A stretch of 13,592 nt of DNA, from assembly GCA_900755985.1 (NCBI GenBank), contig CAAEIL010000304.1, positions 1-13,592 on the forward strand, in the 5' to 3' direction. Of this stretch, positions 7,707-13,577 are shown in pieces. This DNA comes from Bacteroidales bacterium. Its GTDB lineage: Bacteria; Bacteroidota; Bacteroidia; Bacteroidales; Muribaculaceae. Made by a program: the position numbers and the translations under genes. The notes beneath the pieces were generated by a model. That model made no database searches, had not been told where the DNA came from, and saw nothing but the letters and a program-made list of their open reading frames with translations. Position 1 is the first letter of the stretch; each line of letters starts with the position of its first letter.

Positions 7707-8387
7707 TTACCACTCAAATCCGACGCTAACGCCAAGATTGTTGAGTGTCACGCCGTCCGAGCGCCAATAATAGTAATTATCATTGGAAGTCAGCAACTGA
7801 TAGCATAAGCCTATGTTAACAGCCTTGCGAGTATCGTTGGCAAACAGGGGAATGCGCACACCGAGCGACGGTTTGAAAAAGAACTGCGTATTATTGCTCA
7901 TTGCCCCTGTGCTCATTTGCAGATAACTATCACCTAACAACCATGCAGCACCGAGTTTTAGGTCGATGAAAAACGAGGTTGTACTACGACTGCCGACATT
8001 GAAACGGAAATCAGTGAAAACCGGAATCATTGCCTTAGTCTTAGCTGTAGGATAATAATCGTAATCGTAGTCATACGAAGGCCGGCTGTTGGCCCAGCCA
8101 TCAGGCTGATGCGCGCTTACGACATCAACACCCAGACCGACGCCCATATAAAACCAGTCGGCATACTGAAAACCCTGAGTCGTATTTATGCCAACACAAT
8201 TGGCACGATTAGGACCTACGCCCATAGTCCCGGAAACATCGACAAAGCCCTTATAGGCTAACGACCCGGACAAAGCCGGCGATATCAGTGACGGCAACTG
8301 GTTGGCAATCTCATAATACTGGCCCGACGCCGGCAGACAACCTGCGCAGACCATGGCACAGATAATTAAACTTTTTATAGCTCTCAT
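7707..8387 (-). CDS. Small outer-membrane beta-barrel protein, tyrosine-rich loop
   Basis: A 226-residue protein with a hydrophobic signal (MRAIKSLIICAMVCAGCLPASG|Q). The rest shows alternating amphipathic strands with Gly/aromatic pairs (FYMGVGLGVDVV, FFIDLKLGAAWLLG, FFFKPSLGVRIPLF) and ends VSVGFEW, a terminal aromatic typical of barrels. A loop about residues 103-112 carries YDYDYDYY, and another near the end carries NDNYYYW; these would face outward. The closest general description is an outer-membrane beta-barrel / porin-like protein of the Bacteroidota; I do not recognise a named family. It is minus-strand, convergent with the third ompH and about 200 bp downstream of the OmpA-domain gene, from which it is separated by a terminator. 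Confidence 0.75.
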   Translation of the reverse strand: MRAIKSLIICAMVCAGCLPASGQYYEIANQLPSLISPALSGSLAYKGFVDVSGTMGVGPNRANCVGINTTQGFQYADWFYMGVGLGVDVVSAHQPDGWANSRPSYDYDYDYYPTAKTKAMIPVFTDFRFNVGSRSTTSFFIDLKLGAAWLLGDSYLQMSTGAMSNNTQFFFKPSLGVRIPLFANDTRKAVNIGLCYQLLTSNDNYYYWRSDGVTLNNLGVSVGFEW

Positions 8388-8389
8388 AG

Positions 8390-8404
8390 CTTAATCAAAT
8401 TAAG
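8390..8404. repeat. 6-bp inverted repeat just before the barrel gene start
   Basis: CTTAAT-CAA-ATTAAG ends two bases before the ATG (minus strand). It could form a small RNA hairpin over the ribosome landing region or be an operator half-site pair; a chance occurrence in A/T-rich DNA is quite possible. Confidence 0.35.
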
Positions 8405-8536
8405 AGATAAATAATCTAAATAATTCAAGGTGGCAAATATCTGCACGAGACCAAAATACCTAAGGACGTCAAAGGTCAATCACCTATTCCACAGAAGGGT
8501 ACACCCGGAGCTTCAGGACTCGTTACTGAATAATAA

Positions 8537-8580
8537 AGTCCGTGAGGAACCGCACATAACATTACGAAGCCTCACGGACT
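8537..8580 (-). terminator. Terminator of the OmpA-domain gene
   Basis: An 11-bp perfect stem AGTCCGTGAGG (8537-8547) / CCTCACGGACT (8570-8580) with a 22-base loop. Read on the minus strand it follows the OmpA-domain stop at 8590 by 9 bases and runs into TTATTATT. It separates that gene from the downstream barrel gene. Confidence 0.85.
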
Positions 8581-8589
8581 ATATACTGT

Positions 8590-9294
8590 TTATTTACCGG
8601 CCTGCTGCTGAGCCTGCTGTATCATCTGCTCATCGGCTGTGATATAAATTTCGACACGGCGATTCTGGGCACGGCCTTCAGGAGTATCGTTGCTGGCGAC
8701 ATAGTCTGCCATAGGGATACCGCGAGCCGCAAGACGGGTAGCCGGGACTCCCGAATGTTCAAGATAATTCATGACTGCATCGGCACGGCCTTCCGAGACA
8801 CGGGTATTGACGGCCATCGAACCGGTATTGTCCGTATAGCCGAAAATCTGCACATTAGTCTGAGGGTTGTTAAGAAGATTGGCAGCGAATTGTGTCAAAT
8901 CTTTCTGAGCATTGGCGCTAAGAGTCGTGCCGTTGGTCGGGAATAAAATGCCTCCATCAAATGTCACCTTGATAGCCTGCAGGCCATTCTGGTCAGTTGT
9001 CTTCTCTACTTTAGCCTGATTGGCAAGCTGGGCCTCAAGCTCTTTCTGCTGCTTGTCCATCTTTTGGCCGATGAGCACACCGGCACCGGTACCAACGACA
9101 GCGCCGATAGCAGAGCCAATGCCTGCACCTTTACCGCCGCCTATCAGAGCGCCAAGGCCGGCTCCGACAGCCGCACCGCTACCTCCACCTATCAGGGCCC
9201 CTTTACCTGTGTTTGTCATCGAACTGCATGATGTCTCACCAAAGAGCATGGCAACAGCCAGCGCTCCGATACCGATATTACGTAAAACTTTCAT
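8590..9294 (-). CDS. Glycine-zipper / OmpA-domain peptidoglycan-binding protein
   Basis: A 234-residue envelope protein. The N-terminus is a signal sequence ending FGETSC; Cys23 may be lipidated, although Glu at -3 is atypical for a lipobox. Residues 30-78 form a glycine zipper (repeats of G-A-x-I/V-G-x-G, such as GALIGGGSGAAVGAG), then a short charged linker (79-103). An OmpA C-terminal domain spans about 108-225: FPTNGTTLSANAQKDL, then GYTDNTGS with D155, R170 in the SEGRADAV segment, and AQNRRVEIYI. In this family the Asp and Arg hold the diaminopimelate of peptidoglycan. Its role is probably to tie the outer membrane to the cell wall. A short Gln-rich tail (QMIQQAQQQAGK) follows. It has its own terminator and a -7 promoter element upstream. 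Confidence 0.93.
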   Translation of the reverse strand: MKVLRNIGIGALAVAMLFGETSCSSMTNTGKGALIGGGSGAAVGAGLGALIGGGKGAGIGSAIGAVVGTGAGVLIGQKMDKQQKELEAQLANQAKVEKTTDQNGLQAIKVTFDGGILFPTNGTTLSANAQKDLTQFAANLLNNPQTNVQIFGYTDNTGSMAVNTRVSEGRADAVMNYLEHSGVPATRLAARGIPMADYVASNDTPEGRAQNRRVEIYITADEQMIQQAQQQAGK

Positions 9295-9368
9295 AATCTT
9301 TTGTAATGTTTTATGTTATACTTTTATCTATAATTATATTTCTTTGCAATTCAACCAAAATGGCTTTG

Positions 9369-9376
9369 CAAAGTTA
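9369..9376 (-). promoter_or_regulatory. -7 element upstream of the OmpA-domain gene
   Basis: On the minus strand these bases read TAACTTTG, matching the Bacteroidota -7 consensus TAnnTTTG, about 75 bp before the gene's ATG. No TTTG lies at the expected 19-21 bp upstream, so the -33 element is missing or degenerate. The site overlaps the 10-bp palindrome CTTTGCAAAG (9364-9373). Confidence 0.5.
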
Positions 9377-9407
9377 TAAAAAAACAACAAAAATACGTTA
9401 TATCATG

Positions 9408-9439
9408 TTTGCTATTCTTGACGATTTTATATAATTTTG
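9408..9439 (+). promoter_or_regulatory. Consensus Bacteroidota promoter for the EamA gene
   Basis: TTTG (9408-9411), a 20-base spacer, then TAATTTTG (9432-9439): an exact match to the phylum's TTTG / TAnnTTTG sigma-ABfr promoter with the preferred spacing. Transcription would start near 9445, so the protein must start downstream; this rules out a TTG start at 9409 and supports ATG 9502. Confidence 0.85.
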
Positions 9440-9501
9440 TCTCAAAATACGCCACAACTATCTTTCGAATTTGTCGGCGCCATACACCAAAACAAGTCAC
9501 C

Positions 9502-10428
9502 ATGAATTTCAACATATCCAAAATCGCACCTTTACACGGCAAATCCGGGTACGGCAAATGGCTGGGGCACATTTCAGCCATCATTGCGATAATTATGTGG
9601 GGATTCTCATTTGTCTCTACAAAAGTCCTTCTGAAGTTCGGCATGGGTCCCGTCGAGATTTTCATCTACCGCTTCACGATTGCCTATTTCATTATATTAC
9701 TATTCAAGCACTCACGATTCCGTTCACATTCGTGGCGCGATGAATTTCTTTTTTTACTATGCGGCATGCTATCCGGCTCTATATACTTCATTGCCGAGAA
9801 CATTGCTCTCGAAAACACCACGGCCACCAACGTATCCCTGCTGACTTCGCTATCGCCTTTGTTCACGGCCATGCTCATGGGCCTGTTCTACGTCAACGAG
9901 CGACCAAAACGAGGCATGTATTTCGGTTCAGCAATAGCATTCGTTGGCGTCGCCTGCGTCATATTCAACTCCTCGGCCGGACTCGAACTCCATCCCCTTG
10001 GCGACATCCTATCACTTGCCGCGGCAGTCTGTTGGGCTGTATACTCACTCGTACTCAGGCGGCTTGCCACTAACTACGACGCCTGGACCATAACGCGTAA
10101 AACATTCTTCTACGGTGTCATCACGGCACTCCCCTTTCTGGCCTTCTCGCCCAAGATGTGTCCGCCGGCAGAAATTTTCAGCGACTACGAGGTAATCTTC
10201 AACTTACTCATCCTTGCCGTCGGCGCATCGGTCATAGGCTTCGGGCTATGGTCCATAGCTACACGCGAACTGGGCGCAGTCACAGCCAACAACTACATGT
10301 ACTACCAATCGGTAGTCACCATGATTGCCGCTCTATTTGTCCTGGGCGAGCCCATAACCTTTATCGGCGTTATCGGATGCTTGCTCATCATAGGAGGACT
10401 CTTACTCGGCGAACGACTTTCACGCTGA
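9502..10428 (+). CDS. EamA-family (DMT superfamily) inner-membrane transporter
   Basis: A 308-residue protein with about ten hydrophobic membrane segments arranged as two EamA repeats (about residues 22-160 and 165-305). First-repeat landmarks are IAIIMWGFSFVSTKVLL and FIAENIALENTTATNVSLLTSLSPLFTA; the second has LAAAVCWAVYSLVLRRL and VIGFGLWSIATRELGAVTANNYMYYQSVVTMIAALFVLGEP. Members export or import metabolites, amino acids or drugs; the substrate cannot be read from sequence. The start at ATG 9502 is set by the promoter at 9408-9439, leaving a leader of roughly 55 bases. It is convergent with the next gene, only 9 bp between stops, with no obvious terminator in that gap. Confidence 0.93.
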   Translation: MNFNISKIAPLHGKSGYGKWLGHISAIIAIIMWGFSFVSTKVLLKFGMGPVEIFIYRFTIAYFIILLFKHSRFRSHSWRDEFLFLLCGMLSGSIYFIAENIALENTTATNVSLLTSLSPLFTAMLMGLFYVNERPKRGMYFGSAIAFVGVACVIFNSSAGLELHPLGDILSLAAAVCWAVYSLVLRRLATNYDAWTITRKTFFYGVITALPFLAFSPKMCPPAEIFSDYEVIFNLLILAVGASVIGFGLWSIATRELGAVTANNYMYYQSVVTMIAALFVLGEPITFIGVIGCLLIIGGLLLGERLSR

Positions 10429-10437
10429 CCCGGGGCC

Positions 10438-11016
10438 TCATTCACCCATAACAAAACGCGCCTCATCGGTCGTCTCGGCGGCAAGACGCGACGTCAGTCC
10501 GCAGCCACGCTCTCCCTCAACGATGGCAGCCTCAAGCGCCAACTGCGGATTTGAATACACAAGATTCCGTGCAAGACGCAGTCCTACGTAACGTTCAAGG
10601 TCACGCCGCAGCCCACCGTCTCGCATTCCGACAAACTCACCGACAAGTTCATCGGCAAATGGCAAATGGCGCAACAAACGGTGACACAGAATGTCGGCTT
10701 CCTCAACACAACATACGCCCGACATCCAGCGACGCGCATCATCTATCCCGAAACTTGCGCGATCGGCAACCATCGGAGCCATCAATCGGCTCTCGCGTGT
10801 CGTATCATTCGCCCACAAAGCCTCGGCAAGCCCACTATCGGTTTGCGTAGCAGCTGCTACATCGACAATCTCGGGCAACTGAAGGCCAAAAATAATACGA
10901 TAAGGCGATCCCGCACGACGCAAGACATCAGCCACTGCACCATTGCGTAAAGCAAAAAATCGACGCTTAACATTCTGCATCCGTCCGAAAGCCGGATTCT
11001 CCTCATTAATTACCAT
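10438..11016 (-). CDS. HEAT-like DNA alkylation-repair-family protein
   Basis: A 192-residue, mainly helical protein. The blocks RNGAVADVLRRAG...YRIIFGLQLPEI, LAEALWANDTTRESRLMAPMV and CHRLLRHLPFADELV follow the pattern I know from short Bacteroidota 'DNA alkylation repair' proteins with AlkD-like HEAT repeats. AlkD itself (about 235 residues) is a glycosylase that excises positively charged alkylpurines; whether this shorter form is catalytic is unknown, and I cannot confidently place the AlkD catalytic Asp. Start: a TTG at 11055 lies inside the promoter -7 element, so ATG 11016 is preferred. ATG 10980 is an alternative that begins nearer the family's conserved part. The sequence is Arg-rich, which is unlike its neighbours. 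It is divergent from the PepSY-like gene. Confidence 0.6.
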   Translation of the reverse strand: MVINEENPAFGRMQNVKRRFFALRNGAVADVLRRAGSPYRIIFGLQLPEIVDVAAATQTDSGLAEALWANDTTRESRLMAPMVADRASFGIDDARRWMSGVCCVEEADILCHRLLRHLPFADELVGEFVGMRDGGLRRDLERYVGLRLARNLVYSNPQLALEAAIVEGERGCGLTSRLAAETTDEARFVMGE

Positions 11017-11052
11017 AATAGATGAGATTATAATTTGGGGATAATGTAAGCG

Positions 11053-11083
11053 CAAAGATACACATTAAAAATCATACCGCAAT
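11053..11083 (-). promoter_or_regulatory. Promoter of the alkylation-repair-family gene
   Basis: On the minus strand, ATTG (11080-11083), a 19-base spacer, then TATCTTTG (11053-11060), a full TAnnTTTG -7 element with a three-of-four -33. The start of transcription would be near 11047, about 30 bases before ATG 11016. Confidence 0.65.
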
Positions 11084-11142
11084 CACAACACTTATTACTT
11101 CAGACTTGTTAGAGAATAAAACAACACCCAAACACAAACACT

Positions 11143-11652
11143 ATGAAATACATTCTCGCTATAATCACAGCAGTCATAATCGCATCAGCTTCAGGCATGG
11201 CACAGCAACCCGTTATACCCTCTCACCCTCTGCTAATACAAGGCGGTCCCGGCATAGTCGTCTCCGGTTCTGCCCTACCCCGGCAGTTGCCTCAGGCCGC
11301 TCAGCAATTCCTCAAAAACGACTATCCAGCAGACCAACCTTCGTCCATTACCCGCAACTACATCAAAGACACATACCACGTGACCCTCGCAGGCGGCACA
11401 CGGCTTACATTCGACGCCAAAGGGCAAGTCACAGACATCATCGCACCCAAAGACATGGTCATACCACTCGAAGTAATCGCCGACATACTGCCACAGAAAA
11501 CATCCATACATCTGGCCGAAGCCGGACTCATCGACGAAATAAGCGAAATCCAGAACGCAGCAGGCCGCGGTACCATTGTCATGACATTGCGCTCCACACC
11601 ACCACGTTTGCTCTTCGACCTCAACGGCAACTTCATCATGTTTTATGACTAA
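11143..11652 (+). CDS. Secreted PepSY-like domain protein
   Basis: A 169-residue protein with a signal peptide (cleavage about GMA|QQ at 20/21), so periplasmic or exported. The segment LPQAAQQFLKNDYP...ITRNYIKDTYHVTLAGGTRLTFDAKGQ matches the pattern of Bacteroidota PepSY-like (DUF2874-type) proteins: a short helix LP..AQQFL...YP, then YxVTL..GT.L.FD..G. A second, weaker half with the same helix-strand rhythm ends LLFDLNGNFIMFYD. The related PepSY domain is often thought to bind or inhibit peptidases, but function for these small proteins is not established. It stands alone between a divergent gene and ssrA; no clear terminator follows. Confidence 0.8.
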   Translation: MKYILAIITAVIIASASGMAQQPVIPSHPLLIQGGPGIVVSGSALPRQLPQAAQQFLKNDYPADQPSSITRNYIKDTYHVTLAGGTRLTFDAKGQVTDIIAPKDMVIPLEVIADILPQKTSIHLAEAGLIDEISEIQNAAGRGTIVMTLRSTPPRLLFDLNGNFIMFYD

Positions 11653-11841
11653 CGTAGCCTCAGACACAGGGTCACGCACGGCGCAGCATGCCGAAAAGAC
11701 GTTCTAATACAACACGATTTTTTCACGGCCCAATGCACCTCAGCAAATTTCAGCTTCAAACATTGGGTAAACTTTGTCCAATTTTCGTTGTTAAAAAACA
11801 ATAAAAAGCATACTTTCCGCGGCAAATTCACGCCAAAACAC

Positions 11842-11849
11842 TAACTTTG
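11842..11849 (+). promoter_or_regulatory. -7 promoter element of ssrA
   Basis: TAACTTTG, a full match to TAnnTTTG, 26 bases before the mature tmRNA 5' end, leaving a short precursor leader that RNase P would remove. A good TTTG is not seen at 19-21 bp upstream. The rest of the 223-bp gap from 11653 holds no gene that I can support. Confidence 0.55.
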
Positions 11850-11875
11850 CAGTACTTAAACTCACCTTTAAACAC

Positions 11876-12274
11876 GGGGCTGACCGGTTTTGACAGCGTG
11901 TAGAAAAGGTGTGTAAGCGTGCAGAGCAATGATGTCAGCGCTCTTTAATCATCGGCATCACTCAATTTAAATGGCGAAAACAACTACGCTCTCGCTGCCT
12001 AATCGAAGAACAGTAGATTAGCTTTATTCCTCTGACAGTCAGAGGAACGAGACATCGCCCGGCTGCCCTTTTTCCGAGGCCGGCCCTTCAGGCGGTGCTA
12101 ATATATCGGAAATAGTCAGAGACACGCCTCAGGTCAACGACGAAATTCGCGAGGCTAAGCAGACGGTTGGCAGTCCCGGCCTGCCGTCTGACGAAAACCA
12201 ATCGGAGACTACGCACGTAGAAAGCACATTGTTTCCGCGTTTGGACGAGGGTTCGACCCCCTCCAGCTCCACTA
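11876..12274 (+). ncRNA. ssrA: Transfer-messenger RNA (tmRNA)
   Basis: The 5' end GGGGCTGACC pairs with the 3' end CAGCTCC (12264-12270) as a 7-bp alanine-type acceptor stem with one G-U pair. The T-arm GAGGG-TTCGACC-CCCTC is at 12248-12264. The tag reading frame GGC GAA AAC AAC TAC GCT CTC GCT GCC TAA (11973-12002) encodes GENNYALAA, the tag I know from Bacteroidales tmRNAs. The RNA rescues stalled ribosomes together with SmpB and marks the broken protein for proteolysis. After the discriminator A (12271) the DNA reads CTA rather than CCA, so the CCA end is either added after transcription or was altered by integration at this site. The gene end serves as the attachment site for the element downstream. 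Confidence 0.97.
11973..12002 (+). other. tmRNA proteolysis-tag reading frame (GENNYALAA)
   Basis: Nine codons plus TAA inside ssrA. The C-terminal ALAA is the ClpXP/ClpAP recognition end. The first tag residue (Ala) comes from the charged tmRNA itself. Confidence 0.95.
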
Positions 12275-12295
12275 AGTGTTCCGGACACTCTCCGG
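12251..12295. other. Probable attachment-site half (att) at the ssrA 3' end
   Basis: The 3' end of ssrA is a well-known target of tyrosine recombinases, and a broken recombinase gene lies 490 bp downstream. Seven bases after the gene's last encoded bases is an inverted repeat CCGGA-CACTC-TCCGG (12281-12295), possibly a core-type integrase site. The other att copy is outside the window, so the exact core cannot be fixed. Confidence 0.5.
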
Positions 12296-12318
12296 CCTAC
12301 ACAAGACAAAATCAAGAC

Positions 12319-12353
12319 AAACCGCAGAATATCAGCATATTGCGCGGTTTTTT
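12319..12353 (+). terminator. Intrinsic terminator downstream of ssrA
   Basis: AACCGC pairs with GCGGTT, with an inner AATAT/ATATT helix and CAGC loop, followed by a TTTTTT run. It lies 45 bp past the tmRNA end, on the element side of the attachment point, so it may have been supplied by the element. Confidence 0.8.
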
Positions 12354-12417
12354 AGTATCCATAACCTATCGACTCAGGACCGATTCCGGACATAAAAAAG
12401 ACCGCACAAGACCACTA

Positions 12418-12475
12418 TTGGTGGCAAATTAGTGGCAGAGATTTCCGTCACACCAAATTGCCACCGTTGTGCCAC
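12418..12475. repeat. Phased GTGGCA dyad array
   Basis: Two direct GTGGCA copies (12421-12426, 12432-12437) stand 11 bp apart and face two inverted copies TGCCAC (12459-12464, 12470-12475), also 11 bp apart. The whole is symmetric about 12448. A fifth copy, in TTGGTGGCAT, lies at 12591-12596. One-turn spacing suggests cooperative protein binding on one DNA face. Confidence 0.75.
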
Positions 12476-12531
12476 CGGAAGCCTTGTAACTATGTTATGT
12501 GCAGCATGTTACAAAATGCTATCTCGGACAT

Positions 12532-12553
12532 AACCAGTCAAAAACCGGTCAAA
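12532..12553. repeat. Tandem 11-mer AACCRGTCAAA
   Basis: AACCAGTCAAA (12532-12542) is followed immediately by AACCGGTCAAA (12543-12553), one mismatch. A partial third copy AACCAGTC is at 12571-12578. The unit is again 11 bp, one helical turn, and the tandem pair is flanked on both sides by TCGGACAT octamers. Confidence 0.65.
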
Positions 12554-12785
12554 ATCGGACATGAGAATGAAACCAGTCTATCGTGTTTTGGTGGCATTGT
12601 CTTTCCCTACATTTCAACCTGTATTTTTCTACCCTTTTATCGTCTTCTTGAAGCTCTCAGCGGCGATGTCCGACATTCGTCCGCTAATTGCCGGAATTGG
12701 TCTAAGCAAACCAAATGTTTAACTCGTTATGGTTTCAGCAAGGCGTAAGAAACCTTGCAGCCATAACCACCAAATCCACCAAAAG

Positions 12786-13549
12786 ATGAAACAGAACACA
12801 TTTAAGATTCTGTTCTTTCTCCGAAGCAATCATCTCAATAAGGATGGGACAGCTTCAATAATAGTTCGCGTATCTGTTGATGGAGAAAGACAGGAATGGA
12901 CAACCAAGCTCAATTGTGAGCCTTCAAAATGGGACAGAAAGTCAGGCAGAGCTCTCGGTCGCTCAACAAAAGTCTTTGAGTTGAACAATCACCTCCAAGA
13001 TATACAGACACTCCTGACCAACCATTACTACGACATCCAGCGTCGTCACGGCTATGTCACCGCCGAAATGGTGCGCAATGCCTACATGGGCATAACCCAG
13101 CGTGAGGAATCGCTACTCAAACTCTACGAGCAGCACCTCGAAGACACCAAGAAGCTCGTCGGACTCAGCAAGTCCGACCCTACATACCGCAAGTATGAAA
13201 GGATGTACCGCCGCGTGGTGGAGTTCATGAAGAAGAAGTACAACATCACCGACATTCCCCTGCGCGAAATAAAGTACCAGTTCATCGTCGATCTGGAGTT
13301 CTTCCTCAGAACGGAATACAAATATTCCCAGAACACCACCTACAACTGGCGTACATCGATCTCGCCAACCTCCGCGTTGACAATATTCAGAAGATGTTCG
13401 ACGGACGGCTGTGGATAGTAACACATCGTCAGAAAAACAACACCAAAGTGACGGTACCCCTTCTTCCTCCCGCGATAAAGATACTGAAAAAGTATTATTG
13501 CTGTCCGATAAAAATCGGGGAAGGCACAAAAGTATGGCTCAATCGCTGA
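12786..13549 (+). pseudogene. Decayed tyrosine recombinase (integrase), internal deletion and 3' truncation
   Basis: ATG 12786 opens a Bacteroidota-type phage/conjugative integrase. There is an arm-type DNA-binding N-terminus (KILFFLRSNHLNKDGTASII through the QTLL helix, about residues 1-80) and a SAM-like core-binding domain (about 100-187: LLKLYEQHLEDTKKL, YRRVVEFMKKKY, DLEFFLRTEYKYSQNTT). At about 13346 the frame changes by one base. The original frame then gives junk and stops at 13418. The new frame (13346-13549) gives LAYIDLANLRVD, FDGRLWIVTHRQKNN, VPLLPPAIKILKKYY, which is the start of the catalytic domain. About 60-75 residues normally between these parts are missing, a deletion not a multiple of three. 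After KVWLNR it stops, so the later catalytic residues (the R/H box and Tyr nucleophile) are absent. An earlier in-frame start near 12729 adds 19 residues unlike the family and is disfavoured. Confidence 0.85.
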
Positions 13550-13577
13550 TTTGAAGCGGTTGAGCTTGCTTTTTTTG
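13537..13577 (+). terminator. Terminator at the end of the integrase remnant
   Basis: GCTCAATCGCT (13537-13547) pairs with AGCGGTTGAGC (13555-13565), with one T-G wobble and a 7-base loop, then TTGCTTTTTTT. The stem overlaps the remnant's last codons and stop, so the truncation joined the integrase to foreign sequence that carries a terminator. Confidence 0.8.

Larger units (their letters stand above)
12386..12673. repeat. TCGGACAT octamer repeats
   Basis: Copies: CCGGACAT at 12386-12393, TCGGACAT at 12524-12531 and 12555-12562 (31 bp apart, about three helical turns), and the inverted form ATGTCCGA at 12666-12673. A variant CCGGACAC sits at the att-proximal inverted repeat (12281-12288). 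The pattern resembles recombinase or excisionase binding sites; that role is inferred. Confidence 0.55.

Noticed and set aside
8430..8642. 70-codon plus-strand frame between the two minus-strand envelope genes
   Set aside because: It runs through a terminator hairpin and into the antisense of the OmpA-domain gene.
9409..9501. 31-residue N-terminal extension of the transporter from a TTG
   Set aside because: It would begin inside the consensus promoter, upstream of the predicted transcription start.
11017..11055. TTG start for the alkylation-repair-family gene
   Set aside because: The codon lies in the -7 element TATCTTTG; ATG 11016 or 10980 is more plausible.
12088..12315. 75-codon minus-strand frame across the ssrA 3' half
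   Set aside because: It lies over the structured tmRNA gene; no protein features.
12418..12600. Possible CRISPR-like array
   Set aside because: The repeats are only 6-11 bp, partly inverted and without uniform spacers; no cas genes are nearby.
12458..12748. 96-codon plus-strand frame between ssrA and the integrase
   Set aside because: It overlaps the repeat-rich att region, has no recognisable domain or signal, and its composition looks random.
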